In this document: in pieces, positions 39,915 to 46,834 of the stretch
Numbering within the stretch: the stretch's first letter is position 1
Layout: each line of letters starts with the position of its first letter
Source: Myxococcales bacterium
GTDB lineage: Bacteria; Myxococcota_A; Polyangia; Fen-1088
Reading direction: 5' to 3'
Assembly: GCA_003158735.1 (NCBI GenBank)
Contig: PMLB01000306.1
Span: 1,422 to 48,255, forward strand
DNA length: 46,834 nucleotides
The notes under the pieces: generated by a model
The model's database searches: none
Told to the model about the DNA's origin: nothing
Seen by the model: the letters and a program-made list of their open reading frames with translations, nothing else
Program-made: the position numbers and the translations under genes

Positions 39915-41912
39915 GTGACGCTCGAAAAAGCCGTCGCCCGGATCCTGCGCCCCGGCGGCCTCCTGGCCGACCACTTGCCGGGCTTCGAGCCGCGCCCTGG
40001 CCAGCTCGCCATGGCCAAGCGCGTGGCCCAGGCCATCGACATGGACGAGCGCTTGCTGGCCGAGGCGGGCACCGGCACGGGCAAGACCATCGCCTACCTG
40101 GTGCCGGCGATTCTTTCCGGCCGCAAGGTGGTGGTCAGCACCGGGACGCGCACCTTGCAGGACCAGATCGCGCAAGTGGACCTGCCGCGCCTGCAACGCG
40201 TGCTGCCCGAGCCGTTCACCTTTGCGGTGATGAAGGGGCTGTCCAACTACCTGTGCTTGCGCCGCTTCGACGAGCACAGCCAGCAGCTGGAAATTGCGGC
40301 AACCAAGTCGCACGAGACCGAGCGCGTGCGCGCCTGGGCCACCACCACCAGCACCGGCGACCGGGCGGATCTCGACGGCGTGCCCGACGCCGCCCCTATC
40401 TGGCGCGAGATCACGTCCAGCCCGGAGATGCGACTGGGCAACCGCTGCCCCTTTGTCGAGCGCTGTTTCATCACGCAGATGCGACGGCGCGCGCTGGGGG
40501 CCCAGGTGGTGGTGGTCAACCATCACCTGTTTCTGGCCGACCTGGCCCTGCGCAGTCGCTGGCCCGACGCCCAGGTGCTGCCGCCCTATGAGCTGGTGAT
40601 CTTCGATGAAGCCCACCAAATCGAAGATGTGGCCACCGAGGTTTTCGGCGTTCAGGTCTCCAATGCCCGACTCTTCGCTCTGGCGCGCGACCTGCTGCGC
40701 GCGCCGGCGCCCACGCTGGAAGCTGGCCGAGTAGAGTCCGCGGCGCGCCGCATGGAAGCCGCGACCCACGTGCTGGCCGAGGCCCTGCGCGGCCGTTTGC
40801 CGGCCTTGCGCGGCAGCGGTGAGGAAGTGCGCGTGGAAATGCCCGACGACTTGTGGGCTGCCGAGGTGCTGCAGCGCTACCACGAGCTGGACAACGTCCT
40901 CGAAGAAGCGGCCGCCCTGTGCGGACGTCTGAGCGAAGATGACGGCAGCGACGTCGAGCGGCCGCATCCCCCTTCGCAGACCAAAGCGGCGGCGTTGGCT
41001 GGGCTCTCGCGACGGGCCGACGCCGTACGCGCCGATTTCGCCGAGATCGTGGGCACGGCTCGACGAGACTCGATCCGCTGGGTGGTGGTGTCGCGCCGCA
41101 ACCTCACCCTGCGCGCCTCGCCCGTGGACGCCGCGCCCATCCTGCGCGAGAGCTTTGACCGCCACCCGGGACCCCTGATTTTCACCTCGGCCACGTTGAG
41201 TGCAGGCGGACACTTCGACTACATCCGTGGCCGGCTCGGCCTCACCGACACCGCCAGCGAATCGAGCTTTCCCTCACCCTTCCGCTACAGCGAACAGGCC
41301 TTGCTCTATCTGGCTGTCGATCTTCCTGATCCGACACATGAGGGTTTCTCCGCCGCGGCCGCCGAGCGCGTCTTGCAACTATGTCGGCTCTCGCGCGGTC
41401 GGGCGCTTCTGCTCTTTACCAGCTTCCGCAACCTGCGCGTGGCCGAGGAGTGTCTGCGCGCCGACGGTGGTTTTCCTCTGCTGGTACAGGGTGAACGCCC
41501 GCGCCACGTGCTGCTCGCCACACTCCGCCAGCAAGTCGGCTCGGTGCTGCTGGCCACACAGAGTTTCTGGCAGGGCGTGGACGTGCCGGGCGAGGCGCTC
41601 TCGCTGGTGGTGATCGATCGCTTGCCTTTTGCCGTGCCCGACGATCCGCTGACCGCCGCGCGCATCGAGCGCATCCGCGAGGACGGCGGGGATCCCTTCA
41701 ACAGTTTCCAGCTTCCGCGCGCGGCCCTGGCGCTCAAGCAAGGCTTCGGCCGCCTGGTGCGCACGCGCAGCGATCGCGGCGTGGTGGCCATCCTAGACGG
41801 CCGTATCGCCCGCCGCCGTTACGGACCCATGCTGCTGGCCAGCCTACCCGCCGAATGCCCGCGCACCGAGGAGTTGGAGGACGTTGGGGCGTTCTTCGGA
41901 TCCGCAGGCTGA
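39915..41912 (+). CDS. DinG/Rad3-family DNA helicase (FeS-type superfamily 2)
   Basis: The 665-residue helicase starts at a GTG. Motif Q/I is RPGQ..AEAGTGTGKT; motif II is VIFDEAHQIED; motif IV-VI residues include GVDVPGEALSLVVIDRLPF and QGFGRLVRTRSDRG. Three of the four expected iron-sulfur Cys are seen (NYLC, NRC and ERCF), but the position five before the third (usually CLGxxC) is Arg (RLGNRC). FeS assembly is therefore uncertain. It is likely a DNA-repair helicase (DinG or YoaA type). It follows hisI by 13 bases. Confidence 0.9.
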   Translation: MTLEKAVARILRPGGLLADHLPGFEPRPGQLAMAKRVAQAIDMDERLLAEAGTGTGKTIAYLVPAILSGRKVVVSTGTRTLQDQIAQVDLPRLQRVLPEPFTFAVMKGLSNYLCLRRFDEHSQQLEIAATKSHETERVRAWATTTSTGDRADLDGVPDAAPIWREITSSPEMRLGNRCPFVERCFITQMRRRALGAQVVVVNHHLFLADLALRSRWPDAQVLPPYELVIFDEAHQIEDVATEVFGVQVSNARLFALARDLLRAPAPTLEAGRVESAARRMEAATHVLAEALRGRLPALRGSGEEVRVEMPDDLWAAEVLQRYHELDNVLEEAAALCGRLSEDDGSDVERPHPPSQTKAAALAGLSRRADAVRADFAEIVGTARRDSIRWVVVSRRNLTLRASPVDAAPILRESFDRHPGPLIFTSATLSAGGHFDYIRGRLGLTDTASESSFPSPFRYSEQALLYLAVDLPDPTHEGFSAAAAERVLQLCRLSRGRALLLFTSFRNLRVAEECLRADGGFPLLVQGERPRHVLLATLRQQVGSVLLATQSFWQGVDVPGEALSLVVIDRLPFAVPDDPLTAARIERIREDGGDPFNSFQLPRAALALKQGFGRLVRTRSDRGVVAILDGRIARRRYGPMLLASLPAECPRTEELEDVGAFFGSAG

Positions 41913-41955
41913 CGCGCCATTGAGACTTGCCGGGGCGGGGCTACAATCGTAGTCC

Positions 41956-42531
41956 ATGCACATCTTGTTTCTGATCGGAGCCTTCTTGCTGGGCTCGTTC
42001 CCGACCGGCGTCGTGGTGGCGTGCGCCAAGGGCGTCGATCTGCGCAAGGTGGGCAGCGGCAACATCGGCACGACCAATGTGGGCCGCGCACTCGGCCGGG
42101 GTTGGGCCGCCCTGGTGCTCTTGATCGACGCGGGCAAGGGAGCTCTTCCGGTTGTACTCGCAGCCGGACTCTTCGAGCAGACCTGGCTGCCCGCGGCTGC
42201 GGGGCTGGTCGCGGCGCTGGGGCAGGTCTTTTCCGTTTTTCTCAAAGGCCGCGGCGGGAAAGGGGTCGCTACTTCGCTGGGCGCCGGCCTGGCCCTCGCT
42301 CCCCTGCCCGCGCTGGCCTGCGTGGTTGTTTGGGTCGCGCTGTTTGCCGCTTTTCGCATTTCGTCCATCGGCTCTCTGGCGGCCGTGGCCAGCTTCCCCA
42401 CTTTCCTCTGGCTGTTCCGTGCGGGCAGCTTCGCCAACCTGACCTTCGCTGCAGCGGTCGCGCTCCTGGTCTTCTGGCGCCACAAGGACAACATCCGCCG
42501 CCTGGTGCGCGGCGAAGAACTGCGTGCCTAG
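41956..42531 (+). CDS. plsY: Glycerol-3-phosphate acyltransferase PlsY
   Basis: The 191-residue, ~5-helix protein transfers acyl from acyl-phosphate to glycerol-3-phosphate, the first step of phospholipid synthesis. Motifs GSFPTG, GSGNIGTTNVGRALG and LKGRGGKGVATSLG are the three PlsY signatures. The usual GHxFPVFL preceding the last is GQVFSVFL, so the motif His is Gln. The stop codon TAG is formed by the end of the inserted miniature element at 42529, so the natural C-terminus may have been changed slightly. Confidence 0.93.
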   Translation: MHILFLIGAFLLGSFPTGVVVACAKGVDLRKVGSGNIGTTNVGRALGRGWAALVLLIDAGKGALPVVLAAGLFEQTWLPAAAGLVAALGQVFSVFLKGRGGKGVATSLGAGLALAPLPALACVVVWVALFAAFRISSIGSLAAVASFPTFLWLFRAGSFANLTFAAAVALLVFWRHKDNIRRLVRGEELRA

Positions 42532-42689
42532 TGCCGCCGGTCAGAATTTCGGTCAGGTTTTGGCTGCCGATCCATCCCGGCCGGCGGCGTTGCTCCTCGG
42601 TCACATAGGATTGACTATGCTCCCTCGTCGCGCCTTGCCGGCCGGGCGCTCACCCAAAACATGGCCGCTCTTCTGACCGGCGGCACTAG
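42529..42689. mobile_element. Miniature inverted-repeat element with 19-bp perfect ends
   Basis: CTAGTGCCGCCGGTCAGAA (42529-42547) is the exact reverse complement of 42671-42689. Inside, GGTTTTGG faces CCAAAAC, CGGCCGGC faces GCCGGCCG and CATAG faces CTATG, so nearly the whole 157-161 bp folds as one hairpin. The outer CTAG/TA may be a target duplication, as for IS630/Tc1-type elements. There is no coding capacity. It forms the plsY stop codon, and its far end lies 9 bases from the bioB stop. Confidence 0.85.
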
Positions 42690-42698
42690 CTTCCCAAT

Positions 42699-43661
42699 TC
42701 AATGTGTCGGCGGCGCGACTCGCAGGCCCGCGTCGCGCAGCAGTTGCTGGTCCGCCTCCACGTCGGGGTTGCCTGTGGTGAGCAGTTTCTCGCCGTAGAA
42801 GATCGAATTGGCCCCGGCCACGAAGCACATCACCTGTGCCTCGCGGGTCAGCGCCGCTCGACCAGCCGAGAGTCGTACCTGCGACCGGGGCATGATGATG
42901 CGAGCGGTGGCGATCACGCGCACGAGTTGCAGCGGATCCACGGGCGGCCGCTCAGCCAGCGGTGTGCCCGCGATGGGCACCAGCGCATTGATGGGCACGC
43001 TTTCCGGGTGCGGGTCGAGGTGGGCGAGCGTAGCCAGCATGGCGCAACGATCATCGACCGATTCGCCCATGCCGATGATCCCGCCCGAGCAAATACGCAT
43101 GCCGGCGCGCCTGACCCGCGCCAAGGTCGCCAGCCGGTCGTCCTGCGTGTGAGTCGTGATGATTGACGCATAGAAGGCCCGTGACGTGTCGATGTTGTGA
43201 TTGTAGATGGTCAGCCCTGCCTCGGCCAAGCGGCGGCACTGCTCGTCGGTGAGCATGCCCATGGTCAGGCACGCCTCCAGACCCACGCCCCGCACAGCGC
43301 GCACCATGTCCAGCACGGACTCGAAGGCGGGCCCGTCCTTGGCATCGCGCCAGGCAGTCCCCATACAGAAGCGCGTGGCCCCAGCCGCCCGCGCCCGCTC
43401 AGCTGCCAGCACCACATCCTCGCGGCTCAGCATGCGCGCCGGCTGCACCGCGGTCGAGTAGCGTGTCGATTGGGCACAGTAGGCACAGTCTTCCTGGCAC
43501 GCGCCGGTCTTCACCGAAAGCAGCGCGCACAGCTGCACCTCGTCGGGTCGATGGTACTGGCGGTGCACTTGTTGCGCGCGGAAGAGCAATTCGGGCAGGG
43601 CCAGGTCGTGGATAGTCCGGACCTCCTCGACCCGAAAGTCGTGGCGAAGCTCAGCGGTCAT
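42699..43661 (-). CDS. bioB: Biotin synthase
   Basis: The 320-residue radical-SAM enzyme inserts sulfur into dethiobiotin. The [4Fe-4S] motif is GACQEDCAYCAQS (CxxxCxxC); the second cluster's ligands are in FCMGTAWR and EACLTMGML. YNHNIDTSRAFY and VPINALVPIAGTPL are diagnostic, and the C-terminal FYGEKLLTTGNP matches the usual end. It follows the toroid gene by 13 bases in one operon. No other bio gene is in the window. Confidence 0.97.
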   Translation of the reverse strand: MTAELRHDFRVEEVRTIHDLALPELLFRAQQVHRQYHRPDEVQLCALLSVKTGACQEDCAYCAQSTRYSTAVQPARMLSREDVVLAAERARAAGATRFCMGTAWRDAKDGPAFESVLDMVRAVRGVGLEACLTMGMLTDEQCRRLAEAGLTIYNHNIDTSRAFYASIITTHTQDDRLATLARVRRAGMRICSGGIIGMGESVDDRCAMLATLAHLDPHPESVPINALVPIAGTPLAERPPVDPLQLVRVIATARIIMPRSQVRLSAGRAALTREAQVMCFVAGANSIFYGEKLLTTGNPDVEADQQLLRDAGLRVAPPTH

Positions 43662-43674
43662 GCGACTGGATCTA

Positions 43675-44742
43675 CTAGTTGATCCGGCGCAAGACCACCA
43701 GCACGCGCAAGGTCAGCCAGATGGCCTCGGCTACATCTTTGTCCTTGCCCGCTGCCTTGCCCGCAGACCGCACCGTCGGGCCTTCGCTCTTGACCGGCGC
43801 GCCTGGGTACCACAGGCCATCGTTCGCCTGGCGCGAACGCAGGTAGGCCTCGGCGGTGCGCACGCCTGAGTTTTCCTTGCCCAGGCCGATGCTGGTGATG
43901 GTGTCGAGCGCATCGAGTGCGTCGGTGTAGAAGCGCGGTTCAGTCAGGATTTCCCAAAAAGCGGGCGCCTTGCGGTCCTCATAGCGGTCGGGCTGCAAGA
44001 AGCGTGTGGCCAACAGCTCCGCTGCCCGACGCGCCTCGCGCGAGCTGCAGCGCTGGCTGGAAGATGCAAAGGCGCGCAAGACCATGCCGGTCACCAGGTG
44101 GCTCGACGGTCGCGCAGCGGAGTCCGTGCGCACACCCCGCCAAGCCCAACCGCCATCGTCCTGACGGAGGGACAGGAGAAGTTGGAAACCCTTCTCCACC
44201 CTGGGGTCTGACTCGAACCCTGCACGGCACAGGGCCGAAATGGCCCAGCCGTGGAAATGCAGCGCGACGACTTTGGCGCGAGCCTTGGGCGTATCGGCCA
44301 GCGCGAGATCCGCAATCCCGCCGTCATTCGCTTGCGAGGCCAGAATCACGTCCGCCATCTTGTGCAGCTGGGGCGCGGCGCTGCCCTCGCCCTCGACCCG
44401 CAGACCCAGATCGGCCAAGCGGTCAAGCGCGCGCACCGTGGCCAAGCACAGAGCGAACTTTCCACTGCCCATCCCCTTCTCTGGCGCGCGCGGCGCGAAG
44501 CTGCCATCCTTCTCCATCTTGCGCAGCACCGATTGAACCTCACGGTAGCCGGCAATCTCGTGCGCCGTGGGCGCTTCGCTGTCGTCGATGAGGTCGCGAC
44601 GCACGCGTGCGAGCACACTGGGGGTTCCCTCACGCAACAAGCGCGGAATAGGATCGCTGGCCAGCCGAGCGCGCCACCCCGAAAGTGCCCGGGGCGGGGA
44701 TGAGATGGGGACCGAGGTGGGGAAGAGTCGCGACCGATTCAT
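43675..44742 (-). CDS. Alpha/alpha-toroid (prenyltransferase/squalene-cyclase-like) protein
   Basis: The ATG at 44742 (MNRSRLFPTSVPISS) gives 355 residues; the longer ORF-track start is a TTG. Repeats typical of the alpha6 toroid are seen: LASQANDGGIADL, LLSLRQDDGGWAW, and RSRQANDGLWYPG, with helices between. The DxDD motif of squalene-hopene cyclases is not seen, so a cyclase role is unlikely; it may be a binding toroid. No signal peptide is evident. It is transcribed together with bioB. Confidence 0.75.
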   Translation of the reverse strand: MNRSRLFPTSVPISSPPRALSGWRARLASDPIPRLLREGTPSVLARVRRDLIDDSEAPTAHEIAGYREVQSVLRKMEKDGSFAPRAPEKGMGSGKFALCLATVRALDRLADLGLRVEGEGSAAPQLHKMADVILASQANDGGIADLALADTPKARAKVVALHFHGWAISALCRAGFESDPRVEKGFQLLLSLRQDDGGWAWRGVRTDSAARPSSHLVTGMVLRAFASSSQRCSSREARRAAELLATRFLQPDRYEDRKAPAFWEILTEPRFYTDALDALDTITSIGLGKENSGVRTAEAYLRSRQANDGLWYPGAPVKSEGPTVRSAGKAAGKDKDVAEAIWLTLRVLVVLRRIN

Positions 44743-44970
44743 AACCAATGCCAAAGTTGCTGCAGTATAGCGAATGGTTCGGCCGGCGGCGGGAAGACGA
44801 ATGCGCCACAAGCCTGTCGACAATGTAGGGATAAGAGAGTAGCGCAGAAGGTCGTCTGGGTCCAACGGCTATCGTTTTTCTCCCAACTCAATCTGGGCCT
44901 GGCACAGCCCCATTTCGGGAGGTAATAGATCCAGGTCGTCGGCGAGTCTTTGGCCCGTGGGGGCACATCC

Positions 44971-45504
44971 ATGGATGTCAGCGAGAGACCATCGAAACAG
45001 GAAGCGTTTCTGACTTTGCTGAGCGAAGGCTGGGTGGCCTTGCACCTGGACGCGCGTCGTCCCGGGGTGGTGGTGCCGGCCCCGTTCTCTTCGCAGGCGC
45101 AACTGGTTCTGCAGTACGGCCGCAGCATGCCCATTCCCATCCCCGACCTGGAAGTCACGGCCGCCGGGGTGAGCGCCACCCTGTCGTTCTCCCGCGTGCC
45201 TCATCGGACCTACGTGCCCTGGTCCGCGGTGTTCGCGGTTACTTGCACCAATGGTTGCGGCGCGATCTACCGCGAGGATGCTCCGCGGGAGTTGTGCTTT
45301 TTTCGCCAAGGGCATGATGGGGGCTTGCCGCCACTCGTGGCGCGGATGAATGAAGGAGCGCAGACTCTGCCAGTTGACGAGCCCTGGCTACATTCCGTCC
45401 CGCTGGTCGATGAAGACACCGAAGCGGAGATCGAGAGCGACGGCATGCTCATGCGCGCGCCCACTCGCAGGCGTCGGCGTCCTCAACTGCGCGTCGTGAA
45501 GTAG
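44971..45504 (+). CDS. sspB: ClpXP specificity-enhancing factor SspB-like
   Basis: The ATG at 44971 (MDVSERPSKQEAFLTLL) is preferred over the TTG of the ORF track. The 177-residue protein has the SspB fold motif: GWVALHLDARRPGVVVPAPF, LVLQYGRSMPIPIPDLEV, VSATLSFSRVPHRTYVPWSAVFAV. A flexible linker leads to a C-terminal RPQLRVVK, which matches the LRVVK ClpX-binding tail of E. coli SspB. It delivers ssrA-tagged proteins to ClpXP. It is convergent with the S55 gene with no bases between. Confidence 0.88.
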   Translation: MDVSERPSKQEAFLTLLSEGWVALHLDARRPGVVVPAPFSSQAQLVLQYGRSMPIPIPDLEVTAAGVSATLSFSRVPHRTYVPWSAVFAVTCTNGCGAIYREDAPRELCFFRQGHDGGLPPLVARMNEGAQTLPVDEPWLHSVPLVDEDTEAEIESDGMLMRAPTRRRRRPQLRVVK

Positions 45505-46834
45505 CTACCGGCTTCCGACGGGCCGCACCCGTGCGGTCAGCTCCTGCCGCCCGCTCACCACGCGATCGCAGGGATGTAGGGTTCGCTCAGCCACGCGGTA
45601 GGCGTCAGCGCGGCGGGTTTGGTTGGCAGAGCGAAGCGTGTCCAGCGCCGAGTCGGGAAGGCTGGGAATCAGGCGGCCGCGCAAGGAGACACCGCTGTCA
45701 GGGGTGCTTACGCTGACCACGATGGACTTGCCTGGGTAGGAGACGCCCAGGTTTTCCATCAGGCCGCGCAGGCTCTCGGGCTTGGGGACATCGGGCCGTA
45801 CCAGCGCGCCTGAGGCCACGTCGATCTTGATGGTCTTGCCTGCCAGCGCGCGCGGAACCAGCACCGGCACGACCTCTACGAATTCCTTGTCCGCGTAGGG
45901 GCGCAGCACCACGCGCACGGGCAGGGTCTCGCCCGGCCGCACCCGCTCGTCAGGCAGCGAAACGCCGACTATTTCGGCCACGTCGTTGCGGTACTCCACG
46001 CGGATGTCCACATCGACTCGGTCGATCACCGCGGGTTCAAAGGGATTGCCCAGCAGGTCCGACAGAGCCTTGAGGCCGTGGGCCTGCGACAGGACTCGAC
46101 TCGACAGCCCCTCGCTCGAGAAGAGCTGGTCGCGAACCTCCACGCTGCCGGCGCCGCGGACATTCAGTCGGGTGGTCATGGCGATCACCATGTCGGTCAC
46201 GTCCGGCTCAGCCTCGTTCAGCGCACTGCCAATCACTGTGCCCGCAAGCAACGGGAGCAGCCGGCGATGCAGCGCTACCTGAGTGTGGAAGCTGGTCTTC
46301 TTGTCGCCGCGGGCGGTGACCATGACCTCGACGGCGACCCAGGGAGCGTGGCGGCCCAACTCGGCCACGATGCCGGTAGGAAGATCTTGCACCACCGCAC
46401 CGATCTCGCTGAGCGGCGAGGCCAGTTTCATGGAGCTGGCCAGACTGGCCACGATGGCGTGCACTTCTCCGGAAACCAGCGGCAGATCGACTTCACCCAG
46501 GCCCAGCAGGGGGTGCCCGAACGCGACGACCGTTCCGCCCTCCACTTGGGTCAGGGTGCCCATGGCCGCCGCGCTGAGGTCCCCGCGAATGAGCGCCACG
46601 CCCACGGTTGCGCCCGGCTGTACGGCCTGGGCCGGCGCAGCCGCCGGCTTCTTCCCACCCGAGCCGCCCGCGCGCACCGGAAGCAATCCAAAGGGACGCA
46701 AGCTTTCGCCCAGCTCGCGCAGGGCCACGTCCGAGATTCCTGATACGGTCAGGGGCAGCGACGCGGGCAGCAGGCGCGGCTCGCCGTCAGCCAAGGCAGG
46801 CGCGGCCGCGGGCTGGGCCGGCCGCCCAGGAGTC
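45505..46834 (-). CDS. SpoIVB-like S55 peptidase, 5' part beyond the window
   Basis: The frame is open to the window edge, so the TTG at 46794 is not the true start and an N-terminal region (a PDZ or signal domain is usual) is missing. The S55 core is clear: GATVGVALIRGDLSAAAMGTLT, VVAFGHPLLGLGEVDLPLVSGEV with the conserved His of FGHP, and SMKLASPLSEIGAVVQD. A C-terminal beta-rich region follows (RVRPGETLPVRVVLRPY). In Firmicutes SpoIVB is a signalling protease of sporulation; in Myxococcota such proteins occur without a known substrate. Confidence 0.85.
   Translation of the reverse strand, partial: TPGRPAQPAAAPALADGEPRLLPASLPLTVSGISDVALRELGESLRPFGLLPVRAGGSGGKKPAAAPAQAVQPGATVGVALIRGDLSAAAMGTLTQVEGGTVVAFGHPLLGLGEVDLPLVSGEVHAIVASLASSMKLASPLSEIGAVVQDLPTGIVAELGRHAPWVAVEVMVTARGDKKTSFHTQVALHRRLLPLLAGTVIGSALNEAEPDVTDMVIAMTTRLNVRGAGSVEVRDQLFSSEGLSSRVLSQAHGLKALSDLLGNPFEPAVIDRVDVDIRVEYRNDVAEIVGVSLPDERVRPGETLPVRVVLRPYADKEFVEVVPVLVPRALAGKTIKIDVASGALVRPDVPKPESLRGLMENLGVSYPGKSIVVSVSTPDSGVSLRGRLIPSLPDSALDTLRSANQTRRADAYRVAERTLHPCDRVVSGRQELTARVRPVGSR

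Noticed and set aside
39600-41213. 537-codon minus-strand ORF opposite hisI and the helicase
   Set aside because: Shadow frame rich in Ala/Arg/Gly/His, spanning two genes with clear motifs on the plus strand.

Overview
The window is high-GC DNA, most likely from a myxobacterium-like member of the Myxococcota (Polyangia-type). The evidence is the mixture of housekeeping genes with several long cysteine-rich or Gly/Thr/Ser-rich lipoproteins, a fibro-slime protein, a Ser/Thr kinase fused to an AAA ATPase, a TonB-type protein and an S55 (SpoIVB-like) peptidase. All assignments come from reading the translated ORFs; no database search was run.

Layout. 1-4.6 kb: the 3' end of a GH12-like secreted protein, then (minus strand) a Cys-rich lipoprotein and a TPR/Pro-rich membrane protein. 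4.7-8.3 kb: a tight operon of an EXPERA (emopamil-binding-like) protein, a short-chain dehydrogenase, a DUF1295 (steroid 5-alpha-reductase-like) protein and a polytopic transporter-like protein. 8.3-11.7 kb: a secreted protein and a kinase-AAA signalling protein on the minus strand. 11.7-17.1 kb: an ArsR-type regulator fused to a methyltransferase, overlapping metH, then a phosphopantetheinyl transferase. 17.2 kb: a non-coding hairpin element. 17.4-19.3 kb: a DUF4389 / DUF4870-like / M48 peptidase operon. 19.4-22.7 kb: gatCAB. 22.7-26.8 kb: a fibro-slime protein, a Lys-rich repeat protein and membrane proteins. 27-30 kb: comM, a GxxExxY cassette and recA in one minus-strand run. 30.2-33.3 kb: a TonB-like protein, lipoproteins, an acyltransferase and a probable radical-SAM/SPASM remnant. 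33.4-36.2 kb: hisB-hisH-hisA-hisF. 36.2-39.2 kb: an outer-membrane barrel and a large FG-GAP/rhamnogalacturonan-lyase-like lipoprotein. 39.5-42.5 kb: hisI, a DinG/Rad3-like helicase, plsY. 42.5 kb: a perfect-ended miniature inverted-repeat element. 42.7-46.8 kb: bioB, an alpha/alpha-toroid protein, sspB and the 3' part of an S55 peptidase gene.

Most notable. (1) A GxxExxY nuclease-like gene sits in a 0.45-kb segment with perfect 29-bp terminal inverted repeats built from three CACAGAG heptamers at 9-bp spacing, wedged between comM and recA. A second, non-coding, fully palindromic copy of the same ends lies about 11 kb away at 17.2 kb. (2) A 157-161 bp miniature element with 19-bp perfect ends has landed at the 3' end of plsY so that its end forms the plsY stop codon. 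(3) The EXPERA-SDR-DUF1295 operon resembles a sterol/isoprenoid-modifying set.

No convincing tRNA, rRNA, CRISPR array or complete transposase gene was seen. No stretch over 300 bases is without an assigned feature; the longest gaps (about 270-300 bases at 1235-1503, 36887-37182 and 39220-39517) hold a terminator, a possible fragment, and nothing recognised, respectively.
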